Shown here piece after piece: positions 26,497-37,725 of a stretch of 64,000 bases of DNA (position 1 is its first letter; each line of letters starts with the position of its first letter). Source of the stretch: Arenibaculum pallidiluteum. GTDB taxonomy: Bacteria > Pseudomonadota > Alphaproteobacteria > Azospirillales > Azospirillaceae. The position numbers were made by a program, and so were the translations under genes. The stretch covers positions 124,001 to 188,000 of the forward strand of contig NZ_JAFIQU010000009.1 in NCBI RefSeq assembly GCF_017355985.1, read 5' to 3'. A model generated the notes under the pieces. The model saw only the letters and a list, made by a program, of their open reading frames with translations, ran no database searches and was not told the DNA's origin.

Positions 26497-27326
26497 CCCC
26501 CTCGGCGAACGCGACACCCTGGCTGACCGTGACTCGGGGCGATGCGCCCCTGCTGCTGAGCCTGCCGCACACCGGGACCGAGATCCCGCCGGAAATCGAG
26601 GCGCGGCTGGTGTCGCCGGAGCTCGGGCGCAAGGACACGGACTGGTGGATCGACCGGCTCTACGCCTTCGCCCGTGGGCTCGGCGCGACGGTCGTGCACA
26701 CCGCGGTCTCGCGCACCGTGATCGACGTGAACCGCGATCCCTCGGGAGCCTCGCTCTATCCCGGCCAGGCGACCACGGGCCTCTGCCCCGTCGAGACCTT
26801 CGACGGGGAGCCGCTGTACCGCCCCGGCCAGGCGCCGGACGAGGACGAGGTGGCCGAGCGGCGCGCGCGCTGGTTCCAGCCCTACCACGCCGCCCTGGCC
26901 GAGGAGCTGGCCCGCCTGCGCGCGCGCCATGCCCGCGTCGTGATCTACGACGCCCATTCCATCCGCTCCGTGATCCCGCGCCTTTTCGAGGGCGAGCTGC
27001 CGCACTTCAACATCGGCACCAATGGCGGGGCGAGCTGCGATCCCGAGCTGGCCGGCCTGGTCGAGGCGGCCTGCGCCGGAACCGCCTTCTCGCGCGTCGT
27101 GAACGGCCGCTTCAAGGGCGGCTGGATCACCCGCCACTACGGCCGGCCCGATGACGGCGTGCACGCCGTGCAGATGGAGCTGGCCTGCCGCGGCTACATG
27201 GACGAGACGCCGGGCCCCGTCACCCCGGCCGACTGGCCGCGCCCCTGGGACGAGGCGCGCGCCGCCCCCGTGCGCGCGGCATTGACCGGCCTGCTGCAGT
27301 CCGCGCTGCGCTGGGCCGGCGCCTGA
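26493..27326 (+). CDS. hutG: N-formylglutamate deformylase HutG
   Basis: 277-residue N-formylglutamate amidohydrolase, which releases formate and glutamate in the last step. The conserved start [44 protein letters not shown] and [14 protein letters not shown] are family marks with metal-binding His and Asp. Start GTG at 26493 overlaps the hutH stop. Together with HutF it avoids the tetrahydrofolate route. Confidence 0.95.
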   Translation: MTPSANATPWLTVTRGDAPLLLSLPHTGTEIPPEIEARLVSPELGRKDTDWWIDRLYAFARGLGATVVHTAVSRTVIDVNRDPSGASLYPGQATTGLCPVETFDGEPLYRPGQAPDEDEVAERRARWFQPYHAALAEELARLRARHARVVIYDAHSIRSVIPRLFEGELPHFNIGTNGGASCDPELAGLVEAACAGTAFSRVVNGRFKGGWITRHYGRPDDGVHAVQMELACRGYMDETPGPVTPADWPRPWDEARAAPVRAALTGLLQSALRWAGA

Positions 27327-27390
27327 CGAGCCCCGCACCAGAAGACGCCAAACAGACGCCCCAAAGGCGTCCGAGACAGACGAGGACCCC

Positions 27391-29064
<1,674 letters not shown>

Positions 29065-29068
29065 TCCC

Positions 29069-29578
29069 ATGCGCGGGATCAGCCGGGCCGAGTTCCGCCG
29101 CATGCCCTGGAAGAACGGCGGCGGCGAGACGGTGGAGGTGGCGATATCCCCGCCGGGCGCGGCGCTGGACGCCTTCGACTGGCGGGTCAGCATGGCGACG
29201 GTGGCGGTGCCGGGGCCCTTCTCGGCCTTCCCGGGCATCGATCGCACGCTCGCCGTGCTGGACGGCACGCTGGCGCTGCGCTTCGCGGGGCGGGAGACCG
29301 TGCGGCTCGACCTCGCCTCCCCGCCCATGGCATTTCCCGCCGACCTGCCCGTGGAGGGCGAGCCGGTGGGCGGACCCGTCACCGATCTTAACGTGATGAC
29401 GCGGCGCGGCGCCTTCCGCCACCGCCTCGCCCGGATCGACGCTGTCGAGCCGATGCGCATCGAGCGCCAGGGCGACCTGATGCTGGTGCTCGACCGCGCG
29501 GGCGATGCCTGGCTGGTGGAGGACGAGCCCGCGATCCCGGTGGTGCCGCGATTCGTCGTCGACCTCTGGCGCGTCTGA
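29069..29578 (+). CDS. hutD: HutD/Ves family protein
   Basis: 169-residue HutD (Ves) family cupin-like protein, common at the end of hut operons; in Pseudomonas it is reported to affect hut expression, perhaps by binding formylglutamate or urocanate. The hallmark MPWKNGGGET at 12-21 and FDWRVSMATVAVPGPFSAFPGIDRTLAVLDG are present. Starts five bases after hutU, so it is the last cistron of the operon. Confidence 0.9.
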   Translation: MRGISRAEFRRMPWKNGGGETVEVAISPPGAALDAFDWRVSMATVAVPGPFSAFPGIDRTLAVLDGTLALRFAGRETVRLDLASPPMAFPADLPVEGEPVGGPVTDLNVMTRRGAFRHRLARIDAVEPMRIERQGDLMLVLDRAGDAWLVEDEPAIPVVPRFVVDLWRV

Positions 29579-29621
29579 TCCGGACGCGCCAGATCCGGAC
29601 GCGCCAGATCCGGACGCGTCT
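29577..29621. repeat. Three tandem 15-bp repeats
   Basis: GATCCGGACGCGCCA at 29577-29591 and 29592-29606, and a third copy GATCCGGACGCGTCT at 29607-29621. They begin at the hutD stop and fill the gap to the convergent transporter gene. No hairpin terminator is visible there. Confidence 0.8.
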
Positions 29622-29627
29622 GGGCCC

Positions 29628-30917
29628 TCAGCCCCGGCGGTAGCGCGCCAGGGCCATCAGACCGCCGCCGGCCAGCAGGCCCCAGAAGGCGGGCCCGATG
29701 CCCAGCATCGAGACGCCCGATGCGGTGGTGACGAAGGTCAGCACGGCAGGCAGCCGCTCCTCCTCGCGGGCGAGCGCGGCCGAGATGGCGGCCCCGAAGC
29801 TCGCGAACAGGGCGAGCCCGGCCACCGCCTGGATCAGCAGCGGCGGCGAGGCTGCGATGAAGGCGGCGGCGAAGCCCGCGAAGAGCCCGAAGCCGAGATA
29901 GGCGATGCCGCAGGTGATGCTGGCGACATGGCGGCGCGCCGGGTCGGGATGCGCCTCGGGCCCCGCGCAGAGGGCCGCGGTGATGGCGGCCAGGTTCACG
30001 GCATGCCCGCCGAAGGCCGCCGCAGCGCCGCTCGCCAGCCCGGTCGTGACGAAGACCGGTCCGGGATCGAGTCGGTAGCCGTTGGCGTTCATCACCGCGA
30101 GGCCCGGCACGTTCTGCGAGGCCATGGTGACGATGAAGAGCGGCAGGGCGATGCCCACCAGCGTCTCCAGCGTGAACGCCGGCATCACCAGGACCGGATG
30201 CGGCCAGGCATCGGCGAGCGCGCCCGCAGGCATGGGCGCGCCCATCACGACCATGACCGCCGCCACGGCGACCGCCGCGGGAACGGCGTAGAGACGGGCG
30301 AAGCGCCAGGTCAGCGCCCAGACCAGCACCACGGGCAGCGCCATCGCCGGCATGGATGCGACCGCCCGCACCGGGGCAAGGCAGAGGTCGAGCAGGACGC
30401 CGGCCAGCATGGCGTTCGCGAGCGCGACCGGGAGCGAGGCCACCGCGCGTCCGAAAGGCCGCCACAACCCCGCCACGACCACCAGCGCCGCCGCGACGAG
30501 GAAGGCGCCGACGGCCGCCGGGAAGCCGCCCTCCGGCACGCCCATCGCGACGAGCAGCGCCGCGCCCGGGGTCGACCAGGCGATGCTGACCGGCATGCAC
30601 CAGCGCAGGCTGAGCCAAATGGCGAGCCCGCCCATGACGATGCAGAGCGCGAAGAGGCCCGACGCCGCCTCGGCCGGGCTGGCCCCAGCGGCGGTCAACC
30701 CCTGGAGCACGATGGCGAAGGAGCTGCCGAAGCCCACCACGGCGGCCAGCAGGCCCGCCGAGAGGAGCTGAACCGGCGATCCGCCCGGCGTGGGCCTCTC
30801 CCGCTCGTCCGTCGGATCCGATGTCACCGTCGCCCCAACGCTTGCTCCGGCCATTGCCCCGGCTCCCATTGCGCCCGGCATCACGCCCGCCGTCGCGCCC
30901 CCTGCCGCTTCTGCCAT
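29628..30917 (-). CDS. BenE-type benzoate/proton symporter family permease
   Basis: 429-residue membrane carrier of the BenE family. About 12 hydrophobic segments; family marks include SIAWSTPGAALL, ASQNVPGLAVMNANGYRLDP and AFGGHAVNLAAITAALCAGPEAHPD. BenE takes up benzoate in Acinetobacter; here no benzoate genes are near, and the position after the hut operon makes an imidazole or urocanate-type acid possible, which is inference. ATG at 30917 follows GGGGAGGACCATC. Divergent from a GntR regulator with a perfect palindrome between them. Confidence 0.85.
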   Translation of the reverse strand: MAEAAGGATAGVMPGAMGAGAMAGASVGATVTSDPTDERERPTPGGSPVQLLSAGLLAAVVGFGSSFAIVLQGLTAAGASPAEAASGLFALCIVMGGLAIWLSLRWCMPVSIAWSTPGAALLVAMGVPEGGFPAAVGAFLVAAALVVVAGLWRPFGRAVASLPVALANAMLAGVLLDLCLAPVRAVASMPAMALPVVLVWALTWRFARLYAVPAAVAVAAVMVVMGAPMPAGALADAWPHPVLVMPAFTLETLVGIALPLFIVTMASQNVPGLAVMNANGYRLDPGPVFVTTGLASGAAAAFGGHAVNLAAITAALCAGPEAHPDPARRHVASITCGIAYLGFGLFAGFAAAFIAASPPLLIQAVAGLALFASFGAAISAALAREEERLPAVLTFVTTASGVSMLGIGPAFWGLLAGGGLMALARYRRG

Positions 30918-30982
30918 GATGGTCCTCCCCGCGCTGCGCCGCTGCCGGGCGTTGCCCCGGCCGGCCATGCAGGGTACCATGA

Positions 30983-30996
30983 GATTGGATCCAATC
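30983..30996. promoter_or_regulatory. GntR operator between BenE and GntR genes
   Basis: Perfect 14-bp palindrome GATTGGATCCAATC, 17 bases before the GntR start codon and 66 bases before that of the transporter. FadR/FCD GntR proteins bind short palindromes like this. It is the only such site in the gap, so one site probably controls both genes. Confidence 0.65.
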
Positions 30997-31012
30997 AACA
31001 CCTGGATATCGG

Positions 31013-31717
31013 ATGCAGACGCAGAGGCAGAAGGGGTCCGGCTCGGAGCTTGCGGCGGTCGTCGCGGCAGCCGGCGGGCGCCATCGCACCGCCACGGAAT
31101 TCGTCGAGGCCGCACTGAAGGCCGCGATCCTCGAAGGGCGGCTACCCGGCGGCACGGCCCTGCGCCAGGAGGAGCTGGCGGAGGCCTTCGGCGTCAGCCG
31201 CATGCCCGTGCGCGAGGCGCTGCGGCAGCTCGAGGCCCAGGCGCTGATCGACTTCGTACCGCACAAGGGCGCGGTGGTGACCGAGATCTCGGCCGAGGAC
31301 GCAGCAGACAACTACGCGATCCGCCGCGCGCTGGAGCCGGCAGCCCTGGCCCTGTCGATCCCCGCCCTGGGCCCCGAGGATTTCGGCCGCGCCCGCGACC
31401 TGATCGCGGAGATGGACACCGATCCCGATCCGGGATCCCTGGGAGAGCTCAACCGGCGCTTCCACATGGCGCTCTATTCCCGGGCCGGGCGGGCCAAGCT
31501 TCTGGCCCTGACCGAGCAGCAGCTCGCCGCCGCGGACCGCTACCTGCGCTTCCATTTGGCGGCCAAGGGGCGCGAGCACCTGTCCCAGGACGAGCATCGC
31601 GCCCTGCTGGCCGCCGCCGAAGCGCGCGACGTCGCGGCGGCGGTGGCCGTCCTGCACGCCCATCTGGACCGCGCGGCGGCCACCATCGCCGAGTTCTTCC
31701 GGACCAGGGGTGGGTGA
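31013..31717 (+). CDS. GntR family regulator with FCD domain
   Basis: 234 residues. Winged helix (ATEFVEAALKAAILEGRLPGG; LRQEELAEAFGVSRMPVREALRQLEAQALI) and an all-helical FCD effector domain with metal-ligand type residues (ELNRRFHMALYSRAG; SQDEHRALLAA; LHAHLDRAA). Likely senses an organic acid and controls the divergent BenE-type carrier. ATG at 31013; no strong ribosome site. 31718-31826 downstream holds nothing clear. Confidence 0.9.
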   Translation: MQTQRQKGSGSELAAVVAAAGGRHRTATEFVEAALKAAILEGRLPGGTALRQEELAEAFGVSRMPVREALRQLEAQALIDFVPHKGAVVTEISAEDAADNYAIRRALEPAALALSIPALGPEDFGRARDLIAEMDTDPDPGSLGELNRRFHMALYSRAGRAKLLALTEQQLAAADRYLRFHLAAKGREHLSQDEHRALLAAAEARDVAAAVAVLHAHLDRAAATIAEFFRTRGG

Positions 31718-31826
31718 AAGCGGCTGTTTCCTTCACCCACTCCAGTCAGTCCGTGGCTGCCGAGCAGCGCGCTTCCAGGGATCAAGGCCGGCAAGCAGGA
31801 CCTGTGCGAAGCCGGTCAAAGCCCGC

Positions 31827-32225
31827 TCAGGCACCCTGCGGTATGCGGGCGATCACCTTGATCTCGAAATCGAAGCCGGCAAGCCAGTTCACGCCCACGG
31901 CCGTCCAGTTCGGGTAGGGCGGCCCGCCGATGGCCCTCTCGCGCACCGCCATGACGGTTTCGAGCTGGGCCTCAGGATCCGTGTGGAAGGTCGTGACGTC
32001 CACGACGTCATCGAGCGTGCAGCCGGCGGCCCTGAGCACGTTTCCGAGATTGTCGAAGGCCAGCTGCACCTGCTTTCCGAAGTCGGGTTCGGGCGAGCCG
32101 TCCGGGCGGCTGCCGACCTGGCCCGAGACGAACAGCAGGTCGCCAGAGCGGATCGCCGCCGAGTAGCGGTGCTTCTCGTAGAGCGCGTGGCGGTTGGCGG
32201 GAACGATGGCTTCGCGTTGGGGCAT
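31827..32225 (-). CDS. RidA family (enamine/imine deaminase) protein
   Basis: 132-residue RidA (YjgF/YER057c/UK114) family protein; RidA itself hydrolyses reactive enamines and imines, but divergent members do other jobs. Motifs: SGDLLFVSGQVGSRPDG, AFDNLGNVLRAAGCTLDDVVDVTTF and the C-terminal FEIKVIARIP, where the active-site Arg is kept. ATG at 32225 after GAGGAAGACGACG. Divergent from a TetR regulator; three operator copies between the two. Confidence 0.9.
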   Translation of the reverse strand: MPQREAIVPANRHALYEKHRYSAAIRSGDLLFVSGQVGSRPDGSPEPDFGKQVQLAFDNLGNVLRAAGCTLDDVVDVTTFHTDPEAQLETVMAVRERAIGGPPYPNWTAVGVNWLAGFDFEIKVIARIPQGA

Positions 32226-32344
32226 CGTCGTCTTCCTCGTCGCTGATGGGTGATTGGTGGATGGTTCGCGGGAGGACCACGCCGGCCCGTCGGTATGGGC
32301 AGGCACGTCCAGCTTCGGGCTTCACGGTTGCCGCGCGAATTGAT

Positions 32345-32409
32345 ATACGCACCGTATGTGAACCACATCACAGATACGCCGCGTATGTCAACTCACATAC
32401 GATGCGTAT
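32345..32409. promoter_or_regulatory. Three TetR operators, ATACG-N3-CGTAT
   Basis: ATACG-CAC-CGTAT (32345-32357), ATACG-CCG-CGTAT (32374-32386) and ATACG-ATG-CGTAT (32397-32409; flanked by C and G to give 6-bp arms). Centres are 29 and 23 bases apart. They end 21 bases before the TetR GTG and cover the space from which RidA is transcribed, so the regulator probably represses both genes cooperatively. Confidence 0.75.
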
Positions 32410-32430
32410 GTCCGATGGGGGGAGAGGGCT

Positions 32431-33027
32431 GTGGCCGGGAAGCGACGTTCCGAGATGATGGAGGAGACCCGCGCCAAGCTGATCAAGGCGGCGCGCCGGG
32501 CCTTCGCCGAGAAGGGCTATGCCGCCGCATCGATGGACGAGCTGACGGCCGAGGCCGGGCTGACGCGCGGGGCGCTCTACCACAACTTCGGCGATAAGCG
32601 CGGGCTGCTGCAGGCGGTGGTCAACCAGATCGACGCCGAGATGGCGGCACGCGCGCTCGCGATCGGCAACCAAGCGAAGAACGACTGGGAGGGGCTGCTG
32701 GCGGAAGGCGCCGCTTATATCGAGATGGCGCTGGAGCCCGAGGTCCAGCGCATCGTGCTGCTGGACGGGCCGGCGTTCCTGGGCGATCCCTCGCGCTGGC
32801 CGAGCCAGGACAGCTGCCTCCAGACGACGCGGCAGAAGCTCGAGGAGCTGATCGCGCAGGGAACCGTCCGGCCTGTGGATGCCGAGGCGGCGGCCCGGCT
32901 GCTGACCGGAGCGGCGCTGAACGCCGCGCTCTGGGTCGCGGCCAGCGACCATCCGCAGGATGTCCTGCCGAAGGCCGTCGAGGCGTTCCGGGTCCTGGCC
33001 GGGGGCCTGCTGGCCAACCGGGGCTGA
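32431..33027 (+). CDS. TetR family transcriptional regulator
   Basis: 198 residues. N-terminal TetR helix-turn-helix (TRAKLIKAARRAFAEKGYAAASMDELTAEAGLTRGALYHNFGDKRGLLQAVV) and a TetR C-terminal ligand domain. Start GTG at 32431 with a strong GGGGGAGAGGG ribosome site. Most likely controls itself and the divergent RidA-type gene through three copies of ATACG-N3-CGTAT. Ligand unknown. Confidence 0.92.
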   Translation: MAGKRRSEMMEETRAKLIKAARRAFAEKGYAAASMDELTAEAGLTRGALYHNFGDKRGLLQAVVNQIDAEMAARALAIGNQAKNDWEGLLAEGAAYIEMALEPEVQRIVLLDGPAFLGDPSRWPSQDSCLQTTRQKLEELIAQGTVRPVDAEAAARLLTGAALNAALWVAASDHPQDVLPKAVEAFRVLAGGLLANRG

Positions 33028-33043
33028 CGCGGAGCAGAAAAAA

Positions 33044-33067
33044 GGCCCCGCGGCATGCCGCGGGGCC
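33044..33067 (-). terminator. Intrinsic terminator of the TRAP binding-protein gene
   Basis: Perfect 24-bp palindrome starting GGCCCCGCGGCA (33044-33055), directly followed on the minus strand by TTTTTT (complement of 33038-33043). Lies 21 bases after the TRAP gene stop. Also stops the TetR gene less efficiently. Confidence 0.85.
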
Positions 33068-33088
33068 TCCTGGTAGTCTTGTCCGCGC

Positions 33089-34192
33089 TCAGCGCCGGCG
33101 GGCGCTGGCGGCGAGGACGAACTGGTCGTAGGTGAACTCGGCCACGCGGGTCCAGAGGTGCTGCTCGTCCAGGAACGGCTTCCAGCCCTCGTAGATCTTC
33201 TTGAAACGCGGGTTGGTGGCGGCGATCTCGTCGTAGAGCTCGAAGGCCGCCTTGTGGGCCGCCTCCATCACCTCGCGCGGGAACGGGCGGAGCTGGGCGC
33301 CGCCGCCCACCAGCCGCTTCAGCGCCTTGGGATTCTCGACGTCGTACTTGGCCAGCATGCTCGTGGTGGCCACGTTCGAGGCATCGCGCAGGATCGCCTG
33401 GTAGGTCTTGGGCAGCTTCTCCCATTCCTGCTTGTTCACGTAGAGCGAGAGCTGCAGCCCGCCTTCCCAGAAGCCGGGATAGTAGTAGTACTGGGCGACC
33501 TTGTTGAAGCCGAGCTTCTCGTCGTCATAGGGGCCGATCCACTCGGCCGCGTCGATCGTGCCCTTCTCCAGCGCGGGATAGATGTCGCCGCCCGCGATCT
33601 GCTGCGGCACCACGCCGAGCTTGGAGAGGATCTGCCCGGCGATGCCGGCGATGCGCATCTTCACGCCCGACAGGTCGGCGACCGTCTTGATCTCCTTGCG
33701 GAACCAGCCGCCCATCTGCGTCCCCGTATGGCCCGCGGGGAACTGGACGATGTTGTAGTCCTTGAAGAAGTCGCGCATCGCATCGATGCCGCCACCACCA
33801 TACATCCAGGCCATGAGCTGGCGGGTGTTCATCCCGAACGGCACCGTCGCGTCGAAGGCGAAGGTCGGGTCCTTGCCGACGTAGTAGTAGCTGGCCGTGT
33901 GCCCGGCCTGGATCGTCCCGTTCTGGACCGCGTCGAGCACCTGCAGGCCGGGGACGATCTCGCCAGCGGCATAGGGTCGGATCTGGAACTTGCCGTCGGT
34001 CGCCTCGGCCACGTGGCGCGCGATCGTGTCGGCGCCGCCGTAGATCGTGTCGAGGCTCTTGGGGAAGCTCGAGGCCAGCCGCCATTGGATCTCGGGAGCG
34101 CTCTGCGCGATCGCGGGGGCCGCGACGGTGCCGGCGCCCGCGGTGGCGATCGCGCCCAGGCCGGCGGTCTTAATGAACGAGCGTCTCTCCAT
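33089..34192 (-). CDS. TRAP transporter substrate-binding protein (DctP/TakP-like)
   Basis: 367-residue periplasmic binding protein. A Tat-type signal (ERRSFIKTAGLGAIATAGAG) ends near AIAQS. Family motifs: RLASSFPKSLDTIYGGADTIARHV, YYYVGKDPTFAFDATVPFGM, AEWIGPYDDEKLGF. This subgroup (TakP-like) binds alpha-keto acids or similar carboxylates. The membrane partners DctQ and DctM are not next to it, so it is an orphan here and must use a distant permease. ATG at 34192 after GGAAGGG; strong terminator downstream. Confidence 0.9.
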   Translation of the reverse strand: MERRSFIKTAGLGAIATAGAGTVAAPAIAQSAPEIQWRLASSFPKSLDTIYGGADTIARHVAEATDGKFQIRPYAAGEIVPGLQVLDAVQNGTIQAGHTASYYYVGKDPTFAFDATVPFGMNTRQLMAWMYGGGGIDAMRDFFKDYNIVQFPAGHTGTQMGGWFRKEIKTVADLSGVKMRIAGIAGQILSKLGVVPQQIAGGDIYPALEKGTIDAAEWIGPYDDEKLGFNKVAQYYYYPGFWEGGLQLSLYVNKQEWEKLPKTYQAILRDASNVATTSMLAKYDVENPKALKRLVGGGAQLRPFPREVMEAAHKAAFELYDEIAATNPRFKKIYEGWKPFLDEQHLWTRVAEFTYDQFVLAASARRR

Positions 34193-34353
34193 GCTGGTCC
34201 CTTCCTTGTTCTTCATGCTTCTTCGATGCCGTTCGCCCGCCGCACAGTTGGCGGGACCCTAAGGGACTAGCGAAAGCGCGACGCGATGTCACATCCGGCA
34301 TGCGCATGGCTGCCAGGACCGCCCCTGCGGCGGAAATCCTTGCCGGCGGCCGA

Positions 34354-34557
34354 TCAGCCGCCGTTCTGGCGCCCGTCCTGCCCCGCCCCTTCGGCGCCAG
34401 CCGGCGCTGCGGAGGAGGCCGCCTCGGCGTCCGGAATGGCCTTCTGCCCTGCGCCGCCGGTCAGCCCGGCATCCTCGGGGCTTCGGAGGTTCGGGTCCGC
34501 GGGCTGGTCCGCGCCGCGCCCGCCCGGTTCGGCCCTCTCCGATTCGGGGTTCTCCAT
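34354..34557 (-). CDS. Small disordered hypothetical protein
   Basis: 67 residues, rich in Gly, Ala, Glu, Pro and Gln, no hydrophobic segment, probably disordered. The ribosome site GGAGGGAGAC directly before the ATG is very good, which is the main reason to call it. Composition resembles the small protein at 58021-58218. Function unknown; may be a stress or desiccation-type protein. Confidence 0.55.
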   Translation of the reverse strand: MENPESERAEPGGRGADQPADPNLRSPEDAGLTGGAGQKAIPDAEAASSAAPAGAEGAGQDGRQNGG

Positions 34558-34733
34558 GTCTCCCTCCGCCGGTGGCTGCGTGATAGCCCGTCAACAGCGG
34601 CCGTCCCGGCAAATCGCATGGCGAAGGAGGATCTTTTGCGCCGCTGGCCATTGAGGCTGGCAGGCCGGATTCGGCGGATCCGATTTCGATGGATCCGGCT
34701 GCGATGGGCAGTGGGACCAGGGGCGCGCAGGGC

Positions 34734-36050
34734 ATGACCCGCGGCGGCAGGACGACGACATGGCGCAACGCGGCGACCAGGCTCCTGGCCCTGGCGGCAC
34801 GCCCCGTGCGCACGGCGCAGGGCCGCGGCGGCATCGTGCTGCAGCCCTATCGCGGCTACGGGTCTCGGCGCGAGGCCTTCCTGATCGGGCGGGCCTTCCT
34901 GCAGTCCGCTCCCACGGCCGCACCCCACGGCGAGCCGCCGCGCGATGACGTGGCAGCCCATCTGCGCGACATCGGACGCCGCATCGCGCGCCGGGCGGTG
35001 GCGGGCGCGACCGTCCGCGCCCGCTTCCTCGGCGCGGAGTGCCGGGCCGAGACCGATGCCGAGGGCTATTTCAGGATCCATCTGGAGCCGCGGGAGCCGC
35101 CGCCCGCGGATCGCGCCTGGCATGCCATGGCGCTGGAGCTCGAGGGCGAGCGGCCGGTCCAGGCCGAGGGCCAGATCTACGTGCCGCCCGAGACGTCCCG
35201 CTTCGTCGTCATCAGCGACATCGACGACACGCTGATGGTGACCGGCGTCGCCAGCAAGCTCGGCATGCTGTGGCGCCTGTTCGTCGAGGGCGCCGAGACC
35301 CGCATGCCCTTTCCCGGCGTGCCGGCGCTGTACCGCGCGCTCCACGCCGGGGCCGGCGGCGCCGAGGGCAACCCCCTGCTCTATGTATCGCGCGCGCCCT
35401 GGGGCATCTACGACGTGCTGGATGCCTTCTTCCGCATCCACGACGTCCCGATCGGCCCGATCCTGTTCCTGCGGGAATGGGGCCTGTCCTGGCGCTCGCC
35501 CCTGCCGCGCCGGGCCGAGGACCACAAGGACGTCCTGATCCGGGCCATGCTCGACCTCTACCGCGACCGGCCCTTCGTCCTGATCGGCGACAGCGGCCAG
35601 CACGACCCCGAGATCTACCGGCGAATCGTCGACGAGAATCCCGGCCGGGTGCTCACGGTCATGATCCGCAACGTCTCGCGCGATCCCGCCCGCATCGGTG
35701 AGATCGAGCAGCTCGCCATGGCGGTCGCGCAGTCGGGCAGCAGCCTGGTCCTGGCCTCGGACAGCGCGGCCATGGCCGAGCATGCGGCGCGGCTGGGCCT
35801 CGTGCCGCCGCGCACTGCCGAGACCGTCGCGGCCGAGATGGCGGCGGGGCGCGGCCGCTTCGCCCGCGCCGGCACCCGGCGCGTGGCGCTCCCGGGACGG
35901 GCGGCGACGGCCGAGGCGGTGGCCCAGGGCGCGCTCAGGCAGGCCGTGGAGGGCGAGGCCGCGAATGGCGGCACCGCAGACGGCCCCCACGCGGAAGGTA
36001 TGGCCGAGGCGCCGCCCAACGTGGTGGTCGAGCCGAAGCGCCGTGTCTGA
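34734..36050 (+). CDS. App1-like phosphatase domain protein (DUF2183)
   Basis: 438 residues with the App1/DUF2183 catalytic domain, a HAD-type phosphatase related to yeast phosphatidate phosphatase App1. The nucleophile motif is VVISDIDDTLMVTG (about residue 165), then FPGVPALYRAL, YVSRAPWGIYDVLDAFF and FVLIGDSGQHDPEIY. Bacterial roles are unknown; lipid or phospho-metabolite dephosphorylation is likely. The start at 34734 is chosen from a weak AGGGC site; ATGs at 34689 and 34704 are also in frame. The C-terminal 70 residues are low-complexity Ala/Arg/Glu. Confidence 0.8.
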   Translation: MTRGGRTTTWRNAATRLLALAARPVRTAQGRGGIVLQPYRGYGSRREAFLIGRAFLQSAPTAAPHGEPPRDDVAAHLRDIGRRIARRAVAGATVRARFLGAECRAETDAEGYFRIHLEPREPPPADRAWHAMALELEGERPVQAEGQIYVPPETSRFVVISDIDDTLMVTGVASKLGMLWRLFVEGAETRMPFPGVPALYRALHAGAGGAEGNPLLYVSRAPWGIYDVLDAFFRIHDVPIGPILFLREWGLSWRSPLPRRAEDHKDVLIRAMLDLYRDRPFVLIGDSGQHDPEIYRRIVDENPGRVLTVMIRNVSRDPARIGEIEQLAMAVAQSGSSLVLASDSAAMAEHAARLGLVPPRTAETVAAEMAAGRGRFARAGTRRVALPGRAATAEAVAQGALRQAVEGEAANGGTADGPHAEGMAEAPPNVVVEPKRRV

Positions 36051-36077
36051 AACGCGCTTCGGCCTGAGGCAGGGGGC

Positions 36078-36865
<788 letters not shown>

Positions 36866-36869
<4 letters not shown>

Positions 36870-37648
36870 GCCAGCCTCCAGCGGAACAGCGCCCGGTTCA
36901 GCGCCTTGAACGCGAAGTCGGAGACCAGGCCGATCAGCCCGATCACGATGATGCCGAAGATGATCTGCCCGGTCGCGAGCAGCGCCTGGCTTTCGATGAT
37001 CATGTGGCCGATGCCCGAGGACGAGCCGATGAATTCGGCCACGATCACGTAGGTCCAGGCCCAGCCGAGCACGAGGCGCAGTATCTCCGCGATCTCGGGC
37101 GCGTTGGCGGGGATCAGCACCCGGCGCACCACGCCGCGGTCCGTGGCGCCCAGCGTGTAGGCGGCCTCGACGAGGTCGCGCCGGGTCTGGCCGACGGCGA
37201 CCGCCACCATCAGCACGATCTGGAAGACGGAGCCGATGAAGATCACCAGCAGCTTCTGCGTCTCGCCGATGCCGGCCCACAGGATCAGCAGCGGCACGAA
37301 GGCCGAGGCCGGCAGGTAGCGCGCGAAGGAGACGAAGGGCTCGAGGAAGGCCTCGACGGGCTTGTAGGCCCCCATCAGGATGCCGAGGGGCACCGCCACC
37401 ACGGCTGCCAGCACGAAGCCGCCGAGCACGCGCCAGACCGTCACCCCGATATCGCCGAGGAAGCCGAAGCGGGTCAGCAGCAGCCAGCCGTCCTGCACCA
37501 TGGTGAGGGGATCGGCCAGGAAAGTCCTGGAGACGTAGCCGCCGAGGGTCGCAAAGGCCCAGACGGCGACGAAGAGCACGAAGAACGAGACCCCGAGCAC
37601 GAGGCGGGGACCTCGGCCGACGGGTTCGAGCGGACGGAGCATGGGCAT
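36866..37648 (-). CDS. ABC importer permease (nitrate/taurine type)
   Basis: 260-residue inner-membrane permease with about six helices. The EAA loop, EAAYTLGATDRGVVRRVLIPANAPEI, contacts the ATPase. Belongs to the SsuC/TauC family. Start ATG at 37648 after GGGACC (a second ATG lies six bases on). Overlaps the ATPase gene by four bases; 77 bases separate it from the binding-protein gene. Confidence 0.92.
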
Positions 37649-37725
37649 GGCAGGTCCCGGGGCCGGACGGCCGGGACGCCATGTCCCGGCGGAGATGGAG
37701 GGGCGTCGCCGCCCCTCCCGGCCCG

